From assembly GCF_027887165.1 (NCBI RefSeq), contig NC_077227.1, positions 439,385,612 through 439,449,611 of the forward strand: a stretch of DNA of 64,000 bases, in the 5' to 3' direction. The first letter of the stretch is position 1. Each line of letters opens with the position of its first letter. Below the pieces are notes generated by a model, which saw nothing but the letters and a program-made list of their open reading frames with translations, did not search any database and had not been told where the DNA came from. Source of the stretch: Monodelphis domestica (taxonomy: Eukaryota; Chordata; Mammalia; Didelphimorphia; Didelphidae). Positions 44,816 to 57,279 of the stretch are shown here, in pieces. The position numbers were made by a program, and so were the translations under genes.

Positions 44816-47105
44816 GATTGACCCCATAGATTCAGGATCTTCTACCCCCAACCCAGCTTTATTAGCCAAAAGGACTTTTTTATCCTGTCTTGACTGAAGC
44901 TATTTGGTATGAAAAAGACAAAGGTAATCTGAAAGGGGAAACAAGTCTCTTGGATAATCAATGATCTGCCCCAAAATAATTATGAATTAATGACACTAGT
45001 CAAAGTTAGAAAATAGAGTATTGCAAGTTATTCAAGTATTGGGGAACTGTCTACATTAAACTATAATGTCCTATGCATTCTGGCTAGGACCTTTTCACTT
45101 CCACACTTTCCCTCCCTCTATTCTCCTAGAAAACTTGGCCATTAAAGAACATAGGAATTTTGGTGTAAGGTCTAATGAGCCTAGTTCTTGAAAATTCTTT
45201 CCCAACTTCCCAGAGGAAGCATCAATATATATTAACATTATTTCATCCTTGTACAGTCAGTAGGAGATAAAAAGAGAAAGAACCATGCCTAATTCCATAT
45301 TTGGTACAGATCAGCAGAGCAGCTCATGAACATGTGATGATGATGGAAAAGTCCTCTTCATGAGCGGGACTTGGAAACTTTCCTCTGGGTATTGTCATCC
45401 TTTCAGTTCTATAGTCTTGGCTGGGATCCCCAGATTTGAGAAGGAATTATGAATGTGCATCGAAGAGAGGATAAATCCTTAACTACTGTACCTGGAGTCC
45501 TATTATCCTGTCACTTCTAGCCCATTGATCTCACCTTTCAGAGGAGGTTGGCTGAGAGAAGAACACAGTACAGCTCTGTCATTTAAGTTCTGCACGGTAG
45601 GCATTTTTCCAGGCATAGTGCCCTCTGCATACTGAAGTCCAGTTGAAGGAAGGTACTGAACTCCTTTCTAACCTGGGGTCAGAAGATATTTACCTGCTTT
45701 AGTTAAGAAGATGTCAGCTGAAAAGGAGGGGATGATTCCAAAGCAATTGACATCCAACCTGTGATGGTTTATTCTCTAAAAATAAGATGAAAACTAAGTT
45801 CCTTTATATCCTTTCTTTGAATCTGTCCAGCACCAATCCCTGCTTTTGAAAAAGGGACAGCAAAAATTAAATGTTCAAAGGGAAGGAATCATCCTACAAT
45901 TAAGCCCAGAAAATTATAATTTCAGTGTTTGGAAGACTTTCTGCTCCAAAAAACACCTCCCTAACTCCCACCTGCTTTGGGATCTCGAATGGTCCTTTCA
46001 TTAAAGATCAAGACTTTAATCTTATAACAAAGGGCAAATCATAAAATACAAATCCTTTTGAGGGAGGAAACTCATTAACTTACATTTACAGTGGGATGTG
46101 TAATGACCATAAAACATATTTTCTTGGGAGATAGTTTTGATTTAGGAGAAAGGAGTTGAGAAAAGAGATACCATGAAGGTACTAGATGTCAAAGTAGGGG
46201 ATGGGACTGTGAGATGGAGGAGGGCAAAGAAACAGAACACAAGGGCACTGAAAACAATGTCTATTTTAATTTTCCAAAGCTTCTGCCTTACCGAGGTTAA
46301 TAAATCTCATTTGGCAAAGACTTTTGAATTCTCAAGAAGAGCCATATTTACCCCTACTTTGTGTATTTTTTCCATGACAAATTCTACCAGGACATATTAT
46401 CTATGAATGTATATATTTTCCAGCCTTCCATGTTGGAATAAGAACATCAATGGTAAAGTATATTAGAGGGCAGCCACCTCTGTCCAGATGCAGATGGCTT
46501 AGGTTCCGCTAGAGAGCAGCCTAACACAAGAATTAAAATCCAGCCATCTTAGTTGTATTCCTCCAATGCTGTCGGAAATAACTCTTTACCTCTCATTTCA
46601 CAAAATCATAGCCTCCTCCACTTGAAATCTCTAACAACCATAAACCAGGGCAATTCTCTTATAGTACAATGCAGTTTGATTTTGATAAGCACCTTCCCTC
46701 CAAGAGTGGATGGCATGGAGTTAAATATTTTAGAATAATATAAAAGTTAAAAGAAGAGGTGGAATTATGAAGCTCCAGAAAACAGACTTTTTTCCAATGA
46801 CATTCAGAAATTGATGGTATTCTAAGAGAGAAGCAAACTCTTCCCATTGGCAGCATTTATGTAAGTATTGTTGGTCCAAGTTTATCATGAATAATGTTAA
46901 GGGGTGGATTTCTAGGTCCACCTTGCCTCATCTCAGGTTGGGGAACTGTAGTGTGTTTATTCTGTAATGATTTTCTCTACATTGACCTTGATGCGAAAAC
47001 CTACTTGGCCCAAATGATGTGGAAATTTATTGACCCAAAGTCAATAATATAAAACTTGACAATGACTATAAGGTATAAGCTTATGAATCTTCTATGAACA
47101 GGACA
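44816..47105. other. unassigned intergenic sequence
   Basis: 2.3 kb without a supported gene. I see no confident repeat; short frames at 46173-46406 and 46553-46738 have no family resemblance. Confidence 0.45.
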
Positions 47106-47109
47106 CTTT

Positions 47110-47200
47110 CCTTTGTTATAGAGATGTAGAAGAAACTGAGGCAAAGAGACCCAAAGTTACTTAGGTAAACTGCTCCTGTATGAATATCATTTATTCATTT
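47110..47200 (-). repeat. MIR-type scrap
   Basis: tagaagaaactgaggcaaag, then cccaaagttacttagg. Confidence 0.55.
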
Positions 47201-47510
47201 AAGTGCATGGCTATCTGGTAATATTTATTGGTCTTGTCTGAATTAAGATCTTGATCCCAGGTTTTTTTTTTTTGTAGAGGAGAGACCAAAAGTTAAGCAC
47301 AGTGACAGAAAAGGGAAATCTTTTGGCATTTATGTGAAAAAATAGACAGACATAACCTTAGAAGTTGGTAGAATAATTTGGTCTACTATGATGTAAGGTC
47401 ATATGTAATTTCTTCCATGAAGCCCCCTGCATCCTTCCATCTGGATGTGATCTCTCTCGACTTCATTTTGCTTACCTGGAAAATAAGAGGCTTGGTATAG
47501 GTATAGGTGA

Positions 47511-47742
47511 CCTTCTTCTCCTCCTCCTCCTCCTCTTTCTCTTCCTCCTCCTCCTTCTCTTCCTCCTCCTTCTCTTCCTTCTCTTCCTCCTCCTTCTCTT
47601 CCTTCTCCTCCTTTGTCTCCTCCTCCTCCTCCTCCTTTTCCTCCTCCTCCTCCTCCTTTTCCTCCTCCTCTTCCTCCTCCTTCTCCTCCTCCTCTTTCTC
47701 CTCCTCCTCCTCCTCCTCCTCCTCCTTTTCCTTCTTCTTCTT
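47511..47742 (+). repeat. (TCC)n homopyrimidine tract
   Basis: 232 bases of C and T, broken by a single G. TCC dominates, with TTC variants. The complementary GGA strand lies directly on the A-tail side of the L1 fragment that follows, so it probably grew from that tail. Confidence 0.97.
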
Positions 47743-47880
47743 ACATTTATTTATTTAATTAATTTAGAATATTTTCCCATGGGTACATGATTCATGTTCT
47801 TTCCCATCCCCCCCCTTCCTGTAGCCAACAAGCAATTCCACTGGGTTTTACAAGTATCACTGATCAAGATAAGGTCTTCT
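47743..47880 (-). repeat. L1 3' tail, reverse
   Basis: The minus strand reads acccagtggaattgcttgtt, ggctacaggaagggggggg, then a worn A-rich end. It is the same L1 3' end as at 30509-30634 and 53391-54059. Confidence 0.85.
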
Positions 47881-48089
47881 AACTTGAAATTCAATGATTC
47901 CTGTTCCCTGACTCCCAGGGCTTTTGACACTGAAAGGAAAAACAAAGGTGGAAAAGGATAGTATCAAAGGCACCCTTCAGTGATTTTCTCTTTTTGTCTA
48001 GGCCTGGCCTTTAACCTAGAATCTCATTTGAATGGGACAATCTCAAGAGAGAGACTGGTTTTTCTTTGAAGTATGTAAATAGAGAAAGA

Positions 48090-48860
48090 CAAATTATTGA
48101 CAGTGTGATATAATGGAAAGAGAATAATAGAATGGAAAAGTGGGGGTGGGGGAGCCTTCATTCTATGCTGGCTCTACCAATAAGCAGTCATGGAGTTAGC
48201 AAAACACTTCTTACTAGGATTTAGTTATAAAATGAGGTCATTGAATTTAGATCTTCTTCCTCAACAAATTATTAAGTAAATAATATGTTTACCTTGTTTA
48301 ATAAATGCTGTTGCTTTTGAGTTGGAATAAATACTTGAGTGCCTGTTATGTTTAGGGTACTATACTAGGAATTGGAGATAATAAAGATTTTGGTGATTTC
48401 CAAGGCCCTTTCCAGCTTTAAATGGGTGGGAAGACTCACTACCTGAGAAGGTAAGAAAACTCCCTTTGCCTGTCTTTTCTACTCTCCATTAGGGTTAACC
48501 AGAATCCATTTGGTCTGCTTGATGGATCACATGACTAGTATGATAAGACAGAAACTCCAGTCCTTTCACTTAAATGGAGACACATCAGGCTTTACCATCT
48601 GCTAGGCATCTAGGACCTGAAGACCCTTGTCACTGTCATCAGATCCACTAATATAACCTAAGATGCTCTAGGCTTTACCATCTGCCTTTCTGCTCTATCC
48701 TTTTAGGCTTTTCAATCTACCCTTAAGCAGAACTTATGTATTGCCTCTCCCAATTAAAGTGTGAACTCCTTGAGAACAGCCAGTTTACCTTTTTCTCTTT
48801 GTATCCCCAATACTTAGAGCATAGTAAATACTTAAATGCTTTTTCATTCATTTGTTAATC
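48090..48860. repeat. MIR and L2 fragments
   Basis: Forward MIR 48090-48260. Reverse L2 scrap 48310-48400 (gagtgcctgttatgtttagg). Forward L2 end 48660-48860 (gtgtgaactccttgagaaca, then ttgtatccccaatacttag). Confidence 0.7.
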
Positions 48861-49545
48861 CATTTGTGACTCTGGAATTATTTTCATCACCCATTACTTT
48901 GAAATCAAGAAGCTGGAAAGTGAAGTCTTATTTTGTATTTGAGTTGTGGTGAGAAAAACTAATGGTACCCTGGATTCCATAAAAATATCAACTTTTCCAT
49001 AGGATTTGATATGTGCTATGTCTTGCCCAGCCCTTATCACAGGTCTTGTTTGATGATGTCATTCTGGTGACTCACACAGACTTTTCTTGATAGTACTAAA
49101 TAGCACATTTCTCATTTGGGCTTGAAATGTTTCTGGTTATTAATATGAGATCCCTGAGCAGAGACACAGTTACAGAGAGTATGAATGCTCCCCTGTAGTA
49201 ACATAAATTCACACTGTGGCACAGGGAGAGGGCTTACTTATTTTTTATTAGGTAAATTGATCGGCAGCATTGATTGGAAAAAAATAGGTCTTGTTGACCA
49301 TTTTCTTGGATGTGGATCAATGATATTAATTTACAGTACATCATTTCCTGCAGTTGGCACTAATTATTACGGATAAAGTAATGTGTATATCATTGGGGGA
49401 GTACATGACAGCTGTATCTGGAAGGGGGAAAAAAGGAGATTTGATTCTACCAAACTATTCAGCAAGTAATGTTTCCCATCCCCTCCCTTCCTCTTCCCCC
49501 ATTGGTTTGTTATGGGCAGAAACCTAAGATATCTGATTGAAACTT
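48861..49545. other. unassigned intergenic sequence
   Basis: Nothing recognised. AT-rich between 49240 and 49400, with one CpG pair. Confidence 0.4.
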
Positions 49546-49549
49546 TTCA

Positions 49550-50040
49550 GCCTGGAATTTAAAGTCCCATCTTCACAATCTGACCTCAAGTTAATTATTT
49601 AACTCTGTCTCTCACTCCTATAATATAAATGACCCCTTTAATCCAATTAAATTGGTCCAATCTATTTTATGCATTTTTACCTCCATGTCCTTAATTATGT
49701 ATTCCCAGTTTTTGAAATCTCCTTTCCCCAACTTTTCTATTCTGTGCCTATCCATATTATGGTTAGCTTTAAAGACCACTTCACTTTAGACCCTTGGAAA
49801 CTTCTTGAAGCCTTCCTTACCCTTTGTAGCCCATAACAATCTCCCCCTTCTTTACACTCCTCCAGCACTTAGTGTTTTTTCACTCATTTGCTGGTTATAT
49901 GCTGCCTTGTAGTATTAGTTAACTATATGGGCCCCTGAACAAGATTTTTTGCTCCTTGCTCATCTTTGTATCTGTGGATATATGTGTCTATGTATATATT
50001 AATTTGTGTACTGGGCACATAATAGGTTTTCAAAAATGTT
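49550..50040 (+). repeat. L2 LINE 3' part
   Basis: ctttaaagaccacttcactt, then cttgaagccttccttaccct, then tgctcatctttgtatctgtg, then gggcacataataggttttca. Confidence 0.7.
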
Positions 50041-50420
50041 TAGAAAGGATTGCTCATTGAATAAGCATTTACCTCTGTATCAAGACTATTCCAGTCAGGG
50101 AGATGAGTGCAAGAAGTGTCCACAGCCTTCTGGGGGTGGGGGTGGGGAAATATTCCAAAGCAGATTGTATTGCTCTGTAGCTTCTGTAAGTGTGGTTTTT
50201 CTCAGCCACACTTGAGAAGTATCCTGGACTCTCAGTAGAAATGTGCAGAATTCTGAGTTCATTATGTTCTGCTGGGTAAGGATCTGTGCATTTTGTATTA
50301 TGGAAAGCATTTTCTGGGAGGAAAGGAGTATAATGTTAGTGATCAGGTTTTTGCTTCACCTGCCTGATGGGCAGAAGAGGGCCCTTTTAAAAACAGATTC
50401 TCTCTTCCCCCTCCTAGTCT
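50041..50420. other. unassigned intergenic sequence
   Basis: No gene or repeat recognised. Confidence 0.4.
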
Positions 50421-50614
50421 CCATTTGTCTAAATCCTTCTTTTAAGGCAAAGCCCAACCCAAATGCTACCTTCTCCATGAAGCCTCCCCTGGCACTCTCA
50501 GGTGAAAGTCACCTATCCCTATTAAGATTTCTCTTAATGTTTTGTCTAGCTCTTTGATTCTGTCATTATATATTGTATTATATTATTTTTGTAGGCATCA
50601 TATCAGTGTGGTAA

Positions 50615-50855
50615 TAATGATAGTACTTAAAATGTGCTTTAGAGCTTGCAAAGTGCTTTATATATGTTATTTCATTTGATCCTCATAATAATCCTGTGAA
50701 TTGGGGTGAGGTATCCCCATTTTACAAAGGAGGAAACTGTGGCTGAAAGAGTTTAAGACATTTGTCTAGCTTGTATGTATCTGAAATAAAATTCAAAGTT
50801 AGATCTTCTGGGCTCCAAGTCTAACCCTCCATCCACTGGACCATCTGATTGCCTT
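50615..50855 (-). repeat. THER1-type core-SINE
   Basis: gagcttgcaaagtgctttat, then aggaggaaactgtggctgaa, then aaccctccatccactggacc. Confidence 0.9.
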
Positions 50856-50859
50856 GTAC

Positions 50860-51045
50860 AGTGAAAAGACCCCAGTTTCTGAAGTCAGAGTACTTGGATT
50901 CAAATCTTACCTCAGTATCTTGCTCTCTATATGACTTTGCACAAATCTCAACCTTTCTTAGCCTCAGTTTCTTCACTTGCAAAATGAGAGGATTGAATTA
51001 GATGGCTTCTGAGATCCCTTCCAGCTCTAACTCAATGATTCTATA
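50860..51045 (+). repeat. MIR core-SINE
   Basis: Near complete: ggattcaaatcttacctcag, then agcctcagtttcttcacttg, then cccttccagctctaactcaa. Confidence 0.9.
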
Positions 51046-51344
51046 TCCCCTATTCCTATTAGACCATAAGCATCTTGAGACCAGAACCTGTCATTTTGCA
51101 TTTTTATTACTTGTGGTAAAGGCTTAATGAAAATCTGTTCAATTGAAGATTATCTAGTCCATTTTCTATAAGGAGAATGTGAGCTTCCAAACTTTAGGGG
51201 GTTGGATGGCAGCTATCTAAATATAGTATTGTGTTCCATCTCCTTTGTCTAATGTCCCCTATTATATGTATTTCTGTAGGCAGTGTGGTATGAGCACTGA
51301 GCACATTATGGTAAGAGCAATGAGCAGGGGTTGAGGAGGTATCA

Positions 51345-51430
51345 ACAATTAAATTCAACAAACAACAAATATTCATTAAGCCCTTACTGTGTGTGTAAGG
51401 CACTGGGAATTCAAAGACAAGAATAAATTG
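51345..51430 (-). repeat. L2 LINE 3' scrap
   Basis: caaatattcattaagccctt, then actgtgtgtgtaaggcactg. Confidence 0.8.
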
Positions 51431-51524
51431 CATTCCTGATCACTAACTAACTTACTGTGTAATATTGAGAAGAAGTCATACATACTGTTAAATTTATTTG
51501 TGGTTGGGACTCTGAATATATATA

Positions 51525-52360
51525 TGTGGCCACCAGGGACTTAATTTCTAAATCCCAAAATAAATTACTAAAGTAAATGGAATTTGTGGTAGTTTATTTA
51601 TAATATTTACAATAGAAGGAAGATATTAAGGAATGAGAGAGAGAGAGAGAAAACTCTGGCTTCTTCTGATACTAGTTAGAATTTCTAAGCCCCAGCCAGC
51701 GGAAGAGAGTATCAAGAAGTTGGGCCTTTCTTGGAGGCTTCATGCCTCCAGAAAGGCAGGGTCAGTAAGTCAGCTTTTCACTCACCAATGGAGACAGTCT
51801 TAAAGAAGTCTGGGTATCTGCCTTCTGATTGCTCCTCTGAGTCAGTGTCTGAATCTCCAAATGAATGTCTGTCTTCCCTTCAGCTCCAAGTAACTGATCC
51901 TTCATTCCAAGCCTGGGTGACTGACTGTGACTCTTCAGTCTTTTTCCCCCCTCTATTTAAAGACCTTTTTCTCTTGTGTCACCTCCTCTAAATTTTCACA
52001 TTTATCAATCAGGATTGTCCATTCTTTAGTTCTCACCTTCTTTGGTTAGATTTTCTCCAGGACTGTCCATTCTTTAGTTCTCACCTTCTCTGGTTAGATT
52101 ATATCATTTTAGGTTACTTAACACCTCTTTTGGTAAATTCACCTTTTATAGTTACTAACTACCTTTTTGTAGTTAAAATCTAAAAATAGATTGTAGCTTA
52201 CAATTCTAGCTTCACTATAAAGGGAGAGCTAAGTACCTGCATTGTTACAACCAGGAGATTACAATTTTATCTTCACAATAAAGAAAGAGCTAAGTATCTT
52301 CATTGTTACAATCAGGAGATAGCTAAATCCACTAAATATTTAGATAGCTAAATATTCACA
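51525..52360 (+). mobile_element. candidate solo LTR of an endogenous retrovirus-like element
   Basis: An 836-base block starting TG and ending CA. It matches my memory of a recurrent opossum repeat and has no neighbouring retroviral genes, so it would be a solo LTR. It carries two internal tandem duplications, with periods of about 48 (52011-52100) and 61 (52200-52320). Orientation and family are uncertain. Flanking target repeats are not clear, which suggests an old insertion. Confidence 0.55.
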
Positions 52361-52361
52361 A

Positions 52362-53075
52362 TACATACCAGCTCATTTGATCTTCATAGCAAACTTCATT
52401 TACCTCCATTTTACCAACATGGAAACTGAGGTTCAGGGAAATTAAGGAACTTGTCTATTGAGGTCACAGAATTAGTAGCAAATTGAATTCATGTCTGGCT
52501 GATGCCAAATAAAACTTTAGATCACTGCTTTAGAGTTGGAAGGGAACTTAGAGGTCATTGACAACAAGTCCTCTCTCTTTGCAGATAAAGAAACTGAATC
52601 AAAGAGAAATGTTGTATATATTGGTATACAGCTAGAAATAGTTGAGACTAGATTTGAACTCATATCTTCCTGATGCCAAATCTAAGTCTCTATCTGCTCT
52701 ACCACATAACTGTCTGACAGAGGCAGCCAAATTACTCAGTGGTTAGAGCACCAAGCTTAGAATCAGAAAGACCTGACTTCAATTCCAACTTCAGATACTT
52801 ACTAGCTGTGCGATTCTAGGCAAGTCACTTAACCTCTGTTTCCTTTAATCTGATGGAGAAGGAAATGACAAACCATCCAGATCTTTGCAAAAAAACTCCA
52901 TGGACAATATTAGCATGCTGTGGTCCACAGGGTCATGAAGAACAATGATGACAACAACTTGCTGACTCCAGGTCCTATGCTTTATCCAATAGCTACCTAG
53001 ATGTTTCATTTGTAAATGAGGGATTGGATTAAGTGACCTCTAGGGTCTTTTCTGTTTCTGACATAATGTGATCTC
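52362..53075. repeat. THER1, MIR and MAR1 mosaic
   Basis: Reverse THER1 52362-52505. Reverse MIR 52520-52720, resuming at 52956-53000. The MAR1 SINE at 52722-52955 sits inside the MIR. A forward MIR scrap is at 53000-53075. Confidence 0.8.
52722..52955 (+). repeat. MAR1-type SINE with RTE-like tail
   Basis: Head gaggcagccaaattactcag, core gcaagtcacttaacctctgt, tail cagggtcatgaagaacaatg. Diverged. Confidence 0.85.
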
Positions 53076-53284
53076 ATCATTTGTATCTGTCATAGAGAGG
53101 AATTGACAAACTTTAGAAGTCTCATCCAGCTCGGACATCTTTGAAAGAGCATAAACTGTATTGAATGCTGGAATTATCACTGATAGTAATTGTCTTTCTT
53201 TCTCAAAGTGATACGGTAGCGCTGGCTACACGGTGTATGCCCAATGAAAATTGGCACTTTTTGATTCTAGAGGTCAATCAAACT

Positions 53285-54190
53285 AAATTCACTGAAATTT
53301 AGGATCATAGCTTTAAAGCTATAAGGGAACTTGAAGGTCATCCACGTTCACTTTACCCCCTCACTTTACAGGTGAAGAAATGGAGGTACACTTTTGAGCT
53401 AGCCATACCACTGCTGGATTGATACCCCGAAGAGATAATAAGGGAAAAAAGACTTGTATGAAAATATTTATAGACATGTTCTTTGTGTTGGCAAAAAAAA
53501 ATGGAAAATGAGGGGATGCCCTTCAATTGGGGAATGGATGAACAAATTATGGTATCTGTTGGTGATGGGATACTATTGTGCTGTAAGGAATAATGAATTG
53601 GAGGAATTCCATGTGAACTGGAATGACCTCCAGGAATTGAAGCAGAGTGAAAGGAGCAGAACCAGGAGAACATTGTACACAGAGACTGATACATTGTGGC
53701 ACAATCGAATGTAATGGACTTCTCTACTAGCAGCAGTGCAATAATCCAGGACAATTCTGAGGGACTTATGAGAAAGAATGCTATCCACATCCAGAGAAAG
53801 AACTGTGGGAGCAGAACCACAGAAGGAAAACAACTACTTGATCACATGAGTAGATGGGGATATGATTAGGGATAGTGATAACCCTAATGCAAATATTAAT
53901 AATATAGAAATAGGTCTTGATCAATGGCACATATAAAACCCAGTGGAATTGCTCATTGGCTATGGGGTTGACAGGGGGAGAAGGGGAGGGAAAAATATGA
54001 ATCATTTAAGCATGGACAAATATTCTAAATTAATCAAATAAAATTTTTCAATTAAAAAAAAATGGAGGCACAGAGAAGTGACTTATCCAGGGGCATCCAA
54101 CTAAAAGAATCTGAAGTAGGATCTGAACTCATGTCTTCCTGATGTCAAATCTAGTCTGCTAAGCTATACCTATGACTGAATTGCCTGGCA
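53285..54190 (-). repeat. MIR core-SINE split by an L1
   Basis: The MIR runs 53285-53390 and resumes at 54060-54190 (gatctgaactcatgtcttcc). The L1 interrupts it inside the gaaactgaggcacagag region. Confidence 0.9.
53391..54059 (+). repeat. 5'-truncated L1 (3' 670 bases)
   Basis: Marsupial L1 end: cttcaattggggaatggatg, atactattgtgctgtaagga, gcagagtgaaaggagcagaa, ataaaacccagtggaattgc, A-tail. Target-site duplications aaatggaggtaca (53378-53390) and aaatggaggcaca (54060-54072) differ at one base. Long frames on either strand here are LINE remnants or their complements. Confidence 0.96.
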
Positions 54191-55000
54191 GAATGTGCCT
54201 GGCACATACAAATGGAAGGAACATGGCTTCTGGTTAGTTCTGCTGATTTCAAACCAACTAGAAGTAGTCCTAGGGCCTAGGGGCGATTTGGACTTAGACA
54301 CAAGCATTGATTATGAGTGGCTGATTGAGGATGGATGGAGAGAGAGAGAGCCCAAATCTTGCTCTGGTTTAATTTTACAATGCTGAATGTAGTTACATTC
54401 AGAACTCATAGGATACCCTGTACCTGAACACAGGTGAATGAGCATAATTTTACCAGAAGCAGAGAGAGCACTGATTCATCTAAAGAGGTCTGTTTTATAC
54501 TAGTTTCTTAAGAAAAGGAATATTTCAGTTCTGTTCAGGTCAGATGCTTTAAAGAGAGGATGACAAATCCTCTCTCCACCTCCCAGGTGCTTGCTAGGTA
54601 CTGTCACTGTACTTTTCACCTTCGAAGTTAAAATTTCTACCTGCCCTTCAACTTAGTTGTGGGTCAGGGAATGAGTTCTTCCTTTTGAATTTCTGAACTA
54701 GATTTCCTGTAGGGAAAGCAGGAACCATTTTCTTATGGTGCACAAGGCAGCTAGTCCCTAAATAAAGTTTATTTAATAAAGCAATTAGTTCCAGCTGAAT
54801 TCACGAAGGTGGAATTATGAGTCCATTTGAAGGAAAATGAAAGGGTGTCAAGCTAGAAGGTCAAAAGAGGAGCTAATGAAATCTCCTCACCGAATATACA
54901 TGATACAGCATCCCCAAAATATAATGTTTCAAGAAGGACATTCCCATTTCCAGGGCACGCACAAAACCAATTGCACCAGAGAGTAAATTGCAGCACTACA
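54191..55000. other. unassigned intergenic sequence
   Basis: Nothing recognised, apart from a short GA run near 54338-54350. Confidence 0.45.
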
Positions 55001-55004
55001 TGAA

Positions 55005-55790
55005 AGGTAGGTACATTGGAAAGAATGCTGGATTTAGAGTTCTGACCTGTGCTTAAATATTGATTACCTAAATGACCTTGGGCAAGTCTTTGGGCCTCAG
55101 TTTTGTTGAACTAAAATTTTCTCCAATTTTAAATCTATAATCTTGTGTAAAAGTGGATGGATGATATGAGTAATACTATATCTGAATTTTCTAATGTTGT
55201 AGTATACTCTATCCTGAAGACTGGAAGGGGATGGGGAAAAAGTTTATATAATTCATCCAATGAATAACAGGCATTAAGATCAACTGATCTCATTTCTGTC
55301 TCATAAGTATACCTGAAATTCAAATTATTCTTTCATCTCTGTTTTCTTCCATTATAGTATTCTTGTCTCCATTTCCCCTAGGATGCCCTAACAACAAACC
55401 ACTACACAGTCATCATAGAATTATAGGATTGAGGATTGGAAAGAACCTTAAGGATCATATGATTTCTCATTTTACATTTGAGGAAACTGAGGCTCATGAT
55501 CATCATCCAAAAATCCACCTCTCCCTAGTTTACTACCTTCATAATAGAGTTGATTTAAAACTAGGTGGGGCCTCAAGAACTTTTTGTTCTATTACTAGCT
55601 TAGCCATTAACTCCCTTTGGGACTGTAAGCAAATCATTTAGCCTCTCTGTGACTTGGTTTCTTCTTCTGTAAAATAGAAATGAGAATACTTAGTGTATAA
55701 ATGTCTCTGGGATACTATCACAAAAGCAAAATAGATTTTTAAGTTACTTGAAAAGTATGAAGTGCTATGTAATATGTTTGTGGAATTATT
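55005..55790. repeat. three MIR-type fragments
   Basis: Forward 55005-55140 (atgaccttgggcaagtcttt). Reverse 55415-55510 (catttgaggaaactgaggct). Forward 55590-55790 (gcctctctgtgacttggttt). The sequence between them is unassigned. Confidence 0.75.
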
Positions 55791-57085
55791 CTTTCATTAG
55801 CCATGTTGTAGATAGGAAAAGCTGTGAGTCATCAGCCAAGAAACTGCTGTCTTGAGATGGAAAAAGATAAATGAAGTAATGGATGCAAAGTCACAGAATG
55901 GAGTATTTGACAGAACCCTCAACAGCAAGCATGTCAGTGATGGTTCCTATATCTTTTTGAACTAATTTTGGGTCCTGTTTGAGTCCTAAAATGGTGTAAA
56001 GGAAAAGAATCTTCATGTTAATTATCTCCATTCTGGGCTTTTGATGAAAAATTAAACTCCTCCTTAGACCACCTCCTTCTCCTTCTCTCCACTCCCACCC
56101 CCAGCTCCATAGTCGTGGAATTATGCACTTCATTGCCCCATAATTAAGTAGAGATATACAGTGAAATTTTTATCACCAGGGCTCATTCATGAAAATGAAC
56201 CATTTTTATATTTAGCTTGATACACTGAGAGAAAAAAAAATATTTTTAAAGGACTTTTTAAGCAAAGAGGAATTGGTCTCTAAATAGTTGTAGATTTTAT
56301 GACTCATCAAATATGCCAGTATTCAATCACCATCTTTCACATACCTCTTTTCAGATGTGCCTAGAAAGTCTATATGTCCATTATGTTCAATTCATTTATT
56401 TTAATTACACAACTGAACTAATTCCACATGAAGAGTTCCTCCTCCTCCACTTCCCTTTTACCTTCCATCAACCAATGCCATACTTTATGTAGTTACCAGA
56501 TGAAAAGCCTCCCACTGCCTTTCTCTGGCTTCCTTTGCCCAAATTAATTAGCCTTTCAGTGATAGACAAGGGCCTAGGCTGCTGTGTTTTCTCCAGCTCG
56601 GTAATTGCCAACAGCAATGTAGGCATGATCTATCAAAAGGAAACACATTCATGGACCACATGGTGTTTTCATGGCTGTGAACATCAGTAAAGGGTTTTTT
56701 CAGGCAAACGTCCCCTAGGTTGGAGAAAGTTAGCAAGTGAAGAGGTAGCCAAGTTAACTTTACTGGGTTGGTCTCTTTGACAAAACTCTTTTGTAAACAA
56801 ATAAGAATCAGTATATCAGCCTTGTGTTTCTTCTTTAGCACCCTAGTGAGGAGAAAAGCTAAGTTTAGATTTCTAGAGATGGGGCAGATTGATCTGTTGA
56901 GTACATTATTATAGGCACTGAAGAAGTTACTTAGCCTTATTTTCTCTGTGTTTCTTTAAATTCAAAATAATTGTTTGAAAACTAAAAAAAAATTAAGTCA
57001 ATCACTTTTTCAAATCTCCATGATTCTAAGCAATTTATTTTCAATTTTTCATTAAATTAATATTTTAAAAGATATAATCTCTATT
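55791..57085. other. unique AT-rich sequence
   Basis: No gene and no confident repeat. 56400-56850 has balanced composition and might be conserved non-coding DNA. Confidence 0.4.
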
Positions 57086-57089
57086 CTAA

Positions 57090-57215
57090 GGGTACAGAAT
57101 GAGACATATTTTTAGAACATTGCCAATGAGGAAATTTATTTTGCTTGACTGTCAATATTTGTTACAAGGCTTTTTTCTTTTTCACTGGTGAGAATAAAAA
57201 ATAGATTTTTACTCA
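57090..57215 (+). repeat. L1 3' UTR fragment
   Basis: acagaatgagacatattttt, then cattgccaatgaggaaattt, then tttgcttgactgtcaatatt and tgttacaaggc. A second marsupial L1 3' type, different from the one at 53391. Confidence 0.7.
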
Positions 57216-57279
57216 TTAAAAATTTCAACTTAATTAAAAAACTGATCATATGCTTAGATTTAGATTGAGGAGCAGAAGT

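Larger units (their letters stand above)
50425..51150 (+). repeat. L2 LINE 3' end split by two core-SINEs
   Basis: L2 runs 50425-50600 (accttctccatgaagcctcc) and resumes at 51046-51150 (gaccataagcatcttgagac). A reverse THER1 and a forward MIR lie between. Confidence 0.75.

Noticed and set aside
47507-47758. 83-codon serine/phenylalanine-rich frame
   Set aside because: Translation of the TCC tract; low complexity.
53353-53820. 155-codon minus-strand frame
   Set aside because: It is the complement of the 5'-truncated L1 and part of the MIR it entered.
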